NCBI GenBank assembly: GCA_028641055.1
Contig: CM054062.1
Span: 12,622,826-12,686,825, forward strand
Direction: 5' to 3'
From: Alopecurus myosuroides
Taxonomy: Eukaryota > Streptophyta > Magnoliopsida > Poales > Poaceae
DNA length: 64,000 bases
Below the pieces are notes generated by a model. The model saw nothing but the letters and a program-made list of their open reading frames with translations, searched no databases and had not been told where the DNA came from. Made by a program: the position numbers and the translations under genes. Below are positions 55,134 to 64,000 of the stretch, piece by piece (the first letter of the stretch is position 1; each line of letters opens with the position of its first letter).

Positions 55134-55141
55134 TATTTATA
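55134..55141 (-). promoter_or_regulatory. TATA box of the SIRE/Maximus-like LTR
   Basis: ACTATAAATAGAGG on the minus strand, about 40 bases downstream (in transcription direction) of the CCGGAAT palindrome cluster. Confidence 0.75.
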
Positions 55142-55179
55142 GTCCCCACTTCCAACTAGCCATTTTCTGCCCTGTTTGT

Positions 55180-55470
55180 GACCATTCCGGAATCACCCGA
55201 ATAATTCCGGAGCAATCCGGATGGTAACAGAGAAATTCGTGGTCAAGTCGGAATCCATCCGGATTGGTCCGGAATGCTCCGGATTGGTCTGGAATAATTC
55301 CGAATGGCAACAGAAGAATTTGCGGCCAAGTCGGAATTTCTCCGGAATAATTTCGGAGCCCGGAATCACCCGGAATAATTCCGAATTGCAACAGAGAATT
55401 TTGCGGCCAAGTCGGAATCACCCGGATTGGTCCGAAATAATTCCGGGCTGGTCCGGAATAATTCTGGGCT
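55180..55470 (-). repeat. CCGGAAT palindrome cluster in LTR U3
   Basis: Imperfect ~100-bp tandem units that share GCGGCCAAGTCGGAAT and variants of GGAATAATTCCG. The palindromes could be binding sites or form hairpins. Similar motifs occur internally at 57690-57770 and 58250-58370. Confidence 0.8.
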
Positions 55471-55661
55471 GCACAATAAAGCTCTTTTTCAGGCTAGAAA
55501 AACATTCGTTGACCTTTATCTTCTTCACCATTTCTTCGACACCGTATATGTGCTGATTTAAGAGCATATCCTTTTGAAAAAATAGCACACACGGTTAAAA
55601 CTTCTTTATGTTGTTAACAAGCACACAGAACACAGAGATATCGAAAATGCACTTTCAATCT

Positions 55662-55676
55662 CCCCCTTTTTGGTGT
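55662..55676 (-). other. SIRE/Maximus-like polypurine tract adjoining the 3' LTR
   Basis: CCAAAAAGGGGGAGAT on the minus strand, right before the LTR start TGAAAG. Further PPT-like tracts lie at 55791-55810 and 56071-56090. Confidence 0.85.
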
Positions 55677-55852
55677 TTGATGACAACATAAAGATTCACG
55701 GGGATAAACAAGGTGAACATAAAGAAATGGTCTCCAAAAAATAGACGGAGCTCTTCCTCGATATCTGTCGTGAAACACACAATTCATAGGCTTTCCTCCC
55801 CCTATGTTTTAGACACCAAGCCGTCTAAAAAAGTTCACAAAACATGCGTATA

Positions 55853-55880
55853 GATAATAATAATAATAATAATAATAATA
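55853..55880. repeat. ATA/TAT trinucleotide repeat
   Basis: About nine repeats of (AAT) on the plus strand, in the non-coding region between the env-position gene and the 3' LTR. Confidence 0.9.
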
Positions 55881-56139
55881 GCAAGCATGATAGTAGCATA
55901 ACCACGGGTAGGGTGACACAAACAAGTCACAGGGTTCCACACAAACAATAAAAGTTTGCAAACGATGAAAACGAAACTAAAGAAACCGGAGCACAAGCCT
56001 ATAAGATCGAAAACTAAAGGCAAAAGACTCGTGCTCCCACCCTTGCAAAGACCGTGAAATCCTAAATAGGGACTCCTTCTCCCCCTTTGGCATCAAGACG
56101 CCAAAAAGGGAAAACGAGTCCAACTAGCGTCCCAAGAGA

Positions 56140-58086
56140 TCACTCGAAGTCATCTCCTCCGTGGTGCTCATCTTCATCTTCCTCTTCCTCCTCTCCATGC
56201 TCACGACCTCCAAGGTAGCCAGCATCATCAAAGTCATCCTCAGCAGATTCACCCTCGTCATCACCATCAGCAGGAGGCACCCCAAAGTAGAAATCATCAT
56301 CATTAATCTCGTGCATCGCAATGGAAACAAGGCCAGCAGCAGCAAGAGATGGAGGATCCTCAGGCACAACAATCCCAGCAGCTCTACGGTCGGCGTTCTG
56401 AATGCGGCGAGTTTCCTTGGCCAACTCCCTAGCCTCATGGGCAATCGCCCTAGTGTCACTACACATATTGAACATGGCCTTGAAGAACTTAGCAATGCCA
56501 CTAGATGGACGCTGAGAGGCACCACTCGTGGATGCAGAAGGAGTAGTCATAGGTGATTTGGACTTGGCCCTGGTGTACTCAGTAATCTCCACACCACGAA
56601 TGAGAGAAGGTACCATCTTGTTGCCCTTGACCACTGGATAGTCATCCATGATATCAACTCCCAGCTTGGCATTAATGAACCTATGAATCAAAGGGCCATA
56701 AGCAGGCTTCCTCTTCTCCATGACCCCAATACAAATCTCACGGTACAGAAAATCCATCACATCAATCTTCCTCTAATTTCGAGGCCTGGTGAGGAACATG
56801 AGGTTCACCATAAAGGCCCTAATAGCAGAGTAGTCACCAGCCTTGATCACAATGGAGGCACGAAAGATCTTGGACAACAGGTTGTAGTAGGGGTACATGT
56901 TGGAGTTGAATGGCCTAGTATTGCCCTGAGCATCAGGAGGATAGCAGAATTCCAAGATGGAGTTATCATACTCTGGGTTTTCATGGACCTTGAAACCATG
57001 ATGACCATAGGAGGCAGTCCATCTGTAACCCAGTGCCTCAACAAATTCAACCAAGTTGCTCGAGACCTTCTGATCCCCAGTCATCCAAGTCATAGTGCGC
57101 ACGGCATCACCCGTGCAGTGGACAGTGCAATAGAACTGAGCAATCAAGTCTGGACAATACTCACAATCAAACTCTAGAAGTGGTGCCACACCCAGTTTCA
57201 CCAAGCACGCATGAACATGACGGAGATCACCATTCTTGTGCCTATGATAGAAGTCCATGTCAATCTGCGTCTGCTCATAGACAAGAGGGTTCTGAGTGGA
57301 ATATAAATCATCCCAACACTTTTGCGGAAGGTTTGTCCAGAAGCGAGGATCCTCACAAGTGGACTCAACAAAACGGTAAGGGTTCTTCCTCTTGATGTGC
57401 TTCCACTGAGGGATGGAGTAGGACTTCAGATCCCCTACGGGCAGCTTCTCAATCTCACTGTCATCACGATTCCCACTATGGTGACCGGAGGTGCGACCCC
57501 TGGTGGGACGAGCACCCCTTCCAGCTAAGGCCTTTCTCTTGGTACCCGGACGAGAGCCAGAACCTGTGAACAGAGGACATAGGAGTAGCAAAAGATTGAA
57601 GGAGAAGCAAAAGATGAGTGCATATGCCAAAAGGGAACAAAGGAACTCCAAAAGGTTTGATGTAGTGCAAGTTTTCAAAATTCTGGCAGAATCTGGAAAT
57701 ATTCCGGAGGTCCGGAATTATTCCGGCTGGGTCGGATTCGTCCGGAAAAAATCCGGGCTCCTCGATCTGACTCGAGGAAATCCCAAAAATTCGAAAACTT
57801 GACTTCTTACTGCACCAAACATTGAGGAATACCATGGAGATGATCCTAGAGGTGAACTACGTGCTGGAAATCGTGGGAGTGACAAAATATGGTATGGATC
57901 TAAGTCTAGATTGGTAAATGGTTAGACTAGATCTAAGATGCCATGGGATCTAGGTATAGATATTAGCAAGATGAACTAGTTGATAGGAACTTGGATCTAG
58001 ATCAAACCATAGGAGAGATTTCATGTAGAACCAAAATCAACCAATAAAAATGAGAAAGAAGAGATGCCAATCACAATACCTTCCAT
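56140..58086 (-). CDS. Env-position gene of the Copia element, two exons
   Basis: Gene model on the minus strand: exon 1 ATGGAAG (58086-58080), GT-AG intron (58079-57564), exon 2 from 57563 to the stop at 56140. The splice restores the frame (phase 1), and the acceptor follows a long pyrimidine tract. The protein begins with a basic segment (GTKRKALAGRGARPTRGR), then a globular domain (WKHIKRKNPYRFVE and CWDDLYSTQNPL). It is broken by TAG at 56773-56775, then continues (VMDFLYREICIGVMEK) and ends in an acidic tail. Its position is that of the SIRE-lineage env-like ORF, but in the spliced form I see no signal peptide or membrane segment. Its function is unknown. Confidence 0.75.
57690..57770 (-). 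repeat. CCGGAAT palindromes in the env-position intron
   Basis: GGAATATTCC- and GGAATTATTCC-like palindromes resembling those in LTR U3. Confidence 0.7.
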
Positions 58087-58223
58087 GGGGGATGTCCTTG
58101 TCCAAGGAGGGATAAAAAATCCTCTCTAGGGGCAACGGGGACGGATGCAACAAACTATGGTGGCTAGGGCACAGGAGAAAGGGGGAAAAGTGGAGAAAGA
58201 ACTGTCTCCCGTGCGTGCGGGCC

Positions 58224-58370
58224 TATTTATAGCGAAAACTGGCAAGTACGGAATGGCCCAGAATTAATCCGTCTAGGTTGGAATTATTCCAGATGAACCC
58301 GGAATTTTCTGGCTGGGTTGGATTCATCCGGAATAAATCCGGCCAGACCAGGATTTTCTCCAAATAAGAC
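58224..58370 (-). promoter_or_regulatory. Internal promoter of the env-position gene (LTR-like)
   Basis: TATAAATAGG on the minus strand (TATA at 58224-58231) lies 138 nt upstream of the ATG. Directly upstream (58250-58370) are CCGGAAT/ATTCC motifs like those upstream of the LTR TATA box. The likely 5' UTR is C/T-rich. This would allow a separate mRNA for the env-position gene. Confidence 0.65.
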
Positions 58371-58386
58371 CAGAAATGACAGTTTG

Positions 58387-58903
58387 GAAATGCGAGTAAT
58401 GGTGTGTCTTTGTGTGGAGTAAGGCATATGCATAGATGAACATAAGGAGAGAACAAATGGACAAAAACACAAAGGGGTTAGAATTCCTAGTCTTACTTCT
58501 CGGGAAAGATGCAAATAAGATTCAAGATAGCAACGAGAAGTAGTATTCGGAACAACAACTCAATGAACCAAAAGCAACCAACTAAGAACCAACTCTTCAA
58601 AGGGGAAGAGGTTGGTGGCCTAGGCCACCATGTAAGAGTTCATGGTATGCAACCGCGAAGATATATCTTGGGGGCATTGCCATTACTCAACATTGCAGCT
58701 GTCAACTCAACATTAGAAAAAGAGAGATAACAATGAATTTTCGCTTTCGGCATGATGGGGGGAGGGAGAACCCAATGTGTTAGCATAACACTCCCCCTAT
58801 GTCCATGCCTACACCTAAACCAAAACACGTTTCATCTATAGGGATGTGTGCAAGATCCTCAAGTCAAACTCCTAGAATCAATGACATTTAGTTCATTCCT
58901 CAA
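58387..58903. other. Spacer between pol and the internal promoter
   Basis: No credible gene. It contains an 18-bp perfect palindrome (TGGTGGCCTAGGCCACCA, 58613-58630). The rest shows nothing I can name. Confidence 0.5.
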
Positions 58904-61900
58904 TTACAAGAATCTTGCATCGTCAAGTGGCTTCGTGAAGATATCCGCAAGATTTTCCTTGGTGGGCACATAAGATAGAGCAATATCCTCTCTTTCCACA
59001 TGGTCTCGGATGAAATGATGGCGTATCTCAATGTGCTTCGTTCTTGTATGTTGCACGGGGTTGTAGGTGATCTTGATGGCACTTTCATTATCACACAAAA
59101 GTGGCACCTTATCCAAATGAACGTCATATTCCTTGAGAGTTTGCCTCATCCATAACAATTGGGTGCAAGAACTTGCGGCGGCTACATACTCGACTTCGGC
59201 GATGGAGAGAGATATGCAATTTTGCTTCTTGGAAGACCAACTCACCAAGGACCTACCAAGAAATTGGCAAGCCCCAGAAGTAGACTTCCTATCATCTTTA
59301 TCACCCGCCCCATCGGAATCCGTGTAGCCCTTGAGAGAAAATTATGCCCCCTTTGGGTACCACAAACCAAATCTTGGGGGTATGAACCAAATAACAAAAG
59401 ATCCTATGGACCGCCATCAAATGGCTTTCCTTAGGAGCCGCTTGATACCTTGCACACACACCTACACTCAAAATGATATCGGGCCTAGATGCACAAAGAT
59501 AGAGCAAAGAACCAATCATAGAACGATACAACTTTTGGTCCACATATTTACCCTTTGGGTTACGTGATAGGTGGCACTTGACTTGCATGGGAGAAGACTT
59601 GATCTTTGCATTTTGGAAGTTAAACCTCTTGATCATGTCTTGGTACTTGGCTTGAAAAATGAAAGTTCCACGAGCCAATTCCTTGATCTCAAAACCAAGG
59701 AAGAATTTAAGCTCTCCCATCATAGACATCTCGAACCTGTCAGTCATAAGCTTAGAGAACTCATTATTTAAAGCTTGGTTAGTTGAGCCAAAGATGATAT
59801 CGTCCACATATAGTTGGCATATGAAAAGCTCTCCTTTTACTCTCTTGGTGAAGAGAGTGGGGTCAATCTTCCCAACTTCGAAACCACGGTCATCTAACAA
59901 CTCTCTAAGGTTCTCATACCAAGCATGCGGTGCTTGTTTGAGACCATAGAGAGCCTTGTCAAGTTTGTAGACATGGTTAGGAAAGTTGAGATTCTCGAAC
60001 CTCGGAGGTTGCTTAACATATACCTCCTCTTTTAGTGGACCATTCAAGAAAACAATTTTAACAACCATTTGTTGCAATTTTAAATTATGCGAAGATGCAT
60101 AAGAAAGGAGGATACAGATGGACTCAAGACGAGCCACGGGTGCATAGGTTTCATCAAAGTCAATGCCTTCAACTTGAGTGTAACCTTGAGCAACCAATCT
60201 TGCCTTGTTCCTTATGACAATGCCATGCTCATCTTGCTTGTTCTTGAATATCCACTTAGTGCCAATAACATTGTGGCAGACTTTGGGATTCTCAACCAAT
60301 CTCCAAACTTTGTTGCGCTCAAAATTATTGAGCTCATCATGCATTGCTTCAATTCAATCGGACTCCTCAAGAGCTTCAAACAGTTTCTTAGGTTCCACCA
60401 TCGATATGTGATCTTGATGCTCACTAAAATGTGCCAATTGCCTTCTTGTGGATCTTCTAGCTTGAATATCTTCCAAGACCTTGTTGTCTTGGGCATCAAT
60501 ATGCTTCAAAGCTCTTCTTATCATTTTAGCACGACGGGCTTCGATCTCCGCATTATTGTGCGGAGGAATCACTTGATCATCTTGATCATTTGGGTCCCCA
60601 TCTTGACCAATTTGGCCTTGATCATCATCATCATCATCATCATCAACAATATCTTCACCACTAGCTTCAACTTGAGGAGAGTATGAAGAGGATGGTAGAT
60701 CTAGGCCTTGACCTTGACTAGCATGAATGATAGGAGTGGTTTCATCTTGCATAGTGACTTGGTCAATAAGAGGAGGGTCTTCAAAATGTTCTTGGTTAGG
60801 TGTAATACTTGTCTCCTTGGCTTGTTCTTCTATTGTAGAGGAGGGCTCCACTTGAGTAGACCATAGTCCTTCTCGAGTCGCCATAAGGTGTCCCTCAATG
60901 GGGCGGAAAAATCCCACACCCATCCTTCCTATGGCTTCTTGAGGTATTTCAACATCTACATTAGAAACATGAAATTGCGCCACTGGGGAGCCATCATTTT
61001 CCTCGAGAACCACACTACAAGATTCTATGACAATCCGTGAGGCTTTGTCAAAGACTCTATAAGTGTGGGATTCGGCACCGTAACCAACAAATATACCCTC
61101 AATAGTTTTGGATTGAAATTTAGACAACCTAACACCCTTGATCAAATAAAAGCACTTACAACCGAATACACAGAAGTAGGAGAAGTTGGGCTTGTTGCCA
61201 GTGAGGATCTCATATGGAGTCTTGTCCAAGCCTTTGCGGATGTAGAGGTGGTTGGAGGAGTGGAATGCGGTGGATATGGCATCGGCCCATAAATATTGGG
61301 GAGAGTTGTACTCCGCCAACATGGTCCTTGCCATATCCAAGAGAGTGCTATTCTTCCTTTCGGCAACACCATTTTGTTGAGGAGTGTAAGTGGCGGAGTA
61401 TTGATGACGAATGCCTTCTTCACTAAGGAATTCATTCAAAGTGTAGTTCTTGAACTCCGAACCATTATCACTCCTAATAGCCATGATTTGCACATTGTGT
61501 TGACGTTGCACTTCGTTGGAGAAGTCAATGATGGTTTGTTGAGTTTCACTCTTGCACTTGAAGAAATAAACCCAAGTGTATCTTGAATAATCATCGACAA
61601 TCACCAAGCAATACTTCTTTCCACCAAGAATTGCCTCGGGCACGGCACCAAAGAGATCAACATGGAGAAGCTCCAAGATCCTCTTTGATGAAATAATAGT
61701 CTTGGCCTTGTGCGCCTTATCATGCATCTTTCCTTCAACACACGACCTACAAACGCGATCCTTTGAAAAGGTAACATTTTCTTTTAGTCCGACAATAAGG
61801 CCACCTTTGTGAATACTTTACAAAGTTCTCATGTTGACATGGGATAAGCGGCGATGCCACAACCATCCCACGCCCGCCTTTCCGAAAAGACACATTGTTT

Positions 61901-62324
61901 GGGAGTTGGTAGACTTCAAAAAGTCCACTACGAACAACTCATTTTCAACATGTCCCACGTAAGCGACGTCAAGAGTCTTGCTCCTCAAAAGGACCACAAT
62001 ATCAACATCAAAAAAGACGGAGAAACCCATCTTTCCAAGAGAGCGAAAAGAAAGTAAATTGTAACCAAGGGATTCGACAAGCATGACGTTCACGATAGTG
62101 ATATCGGGAGAAACCACAACCTTGCCGAACCCGGATACCTTAGACGAGGACGAGTCTCCATAAGTGACGGTTGCTTGTATGTCATTTGGGCGCAACTCCG
62201 TCACAAGTTCTTTGCTTCCGGTCATATGGCTAGTGCATCCACTATCAATTATCCATTTAGTCCCACCGGAAGCATAGTCCTGCAAGAGATCATTGACTAG
62301 AGTTAGGACCCGAGGAGGGTCCAT
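58904..62324 (-). pseudogene. Copia Pol: protease, integrase, RT, RNase H, with breaks
   Basis: From the right: protease with WIIDSGCTSHMTG; IN zinc finger (WLWHRRLSHVN ... CRSCVEGKMH) and core with D in LLHVDLFG, D in IRSDNGSEF and E in GVAERKN; RT with [27 protein letters not shown] and catalytic [10 protein letters not shown] (around 59800); RNase H ending KENLADIFTKPLDD. Breaks: TAA 61818-61820 (Gln expected), TGA 60354-60356 (Trp expected) and a frameshift near 59310, before RNase H. An (GAT)n run at 60627-60650 codes poly-Asp in the IN-RT linker. Confidence 0.9.
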
Positions 62325-62962
62325 TCATGTTAGTAACAAGGGTCTTTGGAACCCAAATAGCATAGTCAATGTAACACTCAATAGGACCAACATATTTAGC
62401 TTGCACAACACCATAATAAATCAACATATAAGAAATGGTGTGGATTGTTAGTTCCCGCGGAGGTGCTACGAGTAGTGTTGTCCCTCATGACACTACTACT
62501 CGAGGCAACATTGCTTGCTTGTGCGGGTGTGCTACGAGTAGTGTTATCCCTAATGACAATACCACTCGAAGCACCATAGTTGGTCTTCTTCTTGTTCTTC
62601 TTCTTGGCAACATAGCCAAGACCTTGCTTGCCCACTTGTGGCCTTGGAGCACTCAATTGTGGTCTAGCAATGACCACATTCGAGCTAGGGGCAACCACTT
62701 GTGGGGTAGAGATCACAACCTTCTCAACTTGAGGGCCTTTGCCTTTGAGACTTGCAAGCTCAACCTTCAACCTAGCATTTTCTTCAATAATATTTGCATG
62801 ATCACAAGAAAAAGTAGAGGTTCTAGGGTTGTTAAGTTGATTAAGTTGAGTTTGAAGTTGTTCATGCAACTCTTTGAGGGAAGAATGTTGACTCTCCAAA
62901 GCTTTGTGAGCCTCGGTTAGTTTTTTAAACTCCTCGATTAGTTTACCATGACCAACCCCAAA
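62325..62962 (-). pseudogene. Copia Gag C-terminus / Gag-Pol junction, frameshifted
   Basis: The coding frame resumes directly after the TAG at 62963 (coiled-coil-like KLTEAHKALESQHSS and LKELHEQLQTQLN) and runs to about 62430. It contains two similar Ser/Thr-rich copies of RDNTTRSTSA/P. Two small frameshifts between 62430 and 62330 then lead, via WVPKTLVTN, into the protease frame. Confidence 0.75.
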
Positions 62963-64000
62963 CTAGACCTTATCCTTTTTAGCCTTTTTATATTTAGCAA
63001 TAGCAAGATCACGTTCCTTAGTGATATTAGAAACAAGTTCATTATGAGTTTCTTCAATAGATTCAAGTTCCTCCTCAAGAGAAACTCTACCATCATGCTC
63101 TTCCTCAAGAGTCATAGAGAGGGATGCAATTTTATCCGCATCCCTTCTGTCAACCTCACCTTTCTTCTCAAGAGCTTCTTGGGCCTCTCCCAATTGGCTC
63201 ATGAGATGCTCAAAGTACTTCTTGGTCTCCCCTTGCATGTTAGACATAAAATGTTCCAAGGAGAGCCTCTCATCTTCTACTCTAAGATTAGCAAGATGTT
63301 CTAGTTCACTAGGGGTCTTAGAGTTGGAGGAAGGTGATATCTCCGTGGCCTTAGCCATGAAGCACTTGGCATTTTGTTGAGGATGATTGTCATTGGGGGA
63401 TTCAAAGAGAGATGAAGATGATGGAGTAGAAGCAATAGCTAGAGAGGCCACTTCATTTGGGGTTTCTTCTTCTTGATCACTCCCAGAATCATACTCCTCT
63501 TGAGTCAATAGCACAAACTTGGTGGGAGACTTCTTGTTGAATGGTTTCTTCTTGAAATGAGGTTTCTTGTACTCAACCGTTGACTTGTCCTTGCGAATGA
63601 TCTTGCCACTATGGAGTTCTCTATTTTCATAGGGACACTCCGCAATGAAATGGTGCTTATCTTGGCAATTGAAGCAAGACCTCACTTTTTGAGCCCCATC
63701 ATTGCCATAGCGAGACTTGGTCTTCTCCTCAACAAACTTCTTGCCATTGGGAGGATTCCTCCAAAACTTTTGCACGGTGAGAGAAATGAGATCCTTTAGC
63801 ACGGGATCATAGTGTTGTTCCTTCAAGGGAGGCAACGCCTCTTCTCCTTCTTCTTCAACCTCAACCTCTCTTGACACAACATTGGCCTTCAAAGCAGCCG
63901 ATGACCCTTTGTGCATTCCAATGGCCCTAGCACGGTTGTCAAGAGAATTCTTGGTTTGCACTTGATAGGAGCACATTTCTTGCATCACTTGAGTTGAGGT
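62963..64000 (-). pseudogene. Copia Gag (start beyond the window)
   Basis: The ORF is open to the right edge, so the true start is outside. The central part has a CCHC knuckle (CFNCQDKHHFIAEC, around 63675) followed by a basic segment (KKPHFKKKPFNKK) and a long acidic coiled coil (MTLEEEHDGRVSLEEELES). It ends at TAG 62963-62965, after which the homologous frame continues. It forms the particle and binds RNA. Confidence 0.85.

Larger units (their letters stand above)
54586..55657 (-). repeat. SIRE/Maximus-like 3' LTR
   Basis: 1,072 bp; on the minus strand it starts TGAAAGT and ends ACTTTCA, a perfect 7-bp inverted terminal repeat. 55180-55470 contains several CCGGAAT...ATTCCGG palindromes inside roughly 100-bp repeats. 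The base composition and the TATA box at 55134-55141 place U3 on the right. The 5-bp flank is CCTAC; its partner lies outside the window. Confidence 0.85.
54586..64000 (-). mobile_element. SIRE/Maximus-like Ty1/Copia element with env-position gene (partial)
   Basis: Minus orientation, entering from the right edge: gag, protease, IN, RT, RNase H (to 58904), an env-position gene (58086-56140), three polypurine-like tracts, and the 3' LTR (55657-54586). The 5' LTR and the start of gag are outside the window. The order and the extra ORF after pol are those of the SIRE/Maximus lineage. Several nonsense and frameshift changes are present, so it is unlikely to be autonomous. Confidence 0.9.

Noticed and set aside
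60623..60650. CRISPR or microsatellite locus at the ATC/GAT run
   Set aside because: A trinucleotide run coding poly-Asp in Copia pol; no spacer structure.

Overview
The window looks like nuclear DNA from a grass, most probably the Pooideae (wheat, barley, rye, oat and ryegrass group). Nearly all of it is nested retrotransposons: an Angela/BARE-like Copia, a SIRE/Maximus-like Copia, a LARD-like element with giant LTRs, a Tat-lineage Gypsy and a plant LINE. I found no ordinary host gene and no rRNA, tRNA or CRISPR. The genus cannot be fixed from the sequence alone.

Layout. 1-1518: fragment of an LTR in minus orientation, cutting into a LINE. 1519-~23024: a minus-strand LINE (ORF1 then EN-RT ORF2), split by a solo LTR (20622-21163, target duplication GCCGG) and by a complete Tat-lineage Gypsy (5132-20319, two 875-bp LTRs, target duplication CCGAT). 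~23025-27206: the 5' part of another minus-strand Gypsy (LTR, gag, start of protease), apparently the host of the LINE insertion. 27207-30344: decayed LTR-like DNA. 30345-~44069: a LARD-like element with LTRs of about 5.9 kb, its right LTR cut short. ~44070-50988: an Angela-like Copia with a decayed interior and a 5' LTR reduced to about 170 bp. 50989-54585: unclassified and LTR-like remnants. 54586-64000: a SIRE/Maximus-like Copia on the minus strand, running off the right edge.

The Tat element is the centrepiece. Its sense strand carries one uninterrupted reading frame for Gag-PR-RT-RNaseH-aRNaseH-IN, broken only by three in-frame TAG codons. Its antisense strand carries a gene between pol and the 3' LTR with its own TATA box. 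I could resolve this gene into eight exons with seven GT-AG introns whose phases all agree: 4104 coding nt, exactly divisible by 3, broken only by one TAG and one TAA. Its N-terminus resembles the 'putative gypsy type transposon' (Transposase_28) family known from Tat elements. The two LTRs differ at about seven positions, so the insertion is recent.

The SIRE/Maximus-like Copia also carries an extra gene, an env-position ORF downstream of pol. It has an apparent internal promoter (TATAAATAG preceded by CCGGAAT-type palindromes) that repeats the architecture of the element's own LTR promoter, and a tiny first coding exon (ATGGAAG). The window thus contains two unrelated retrotransposons that each appear to have acquired a separately promoted, spliced accessory gene.
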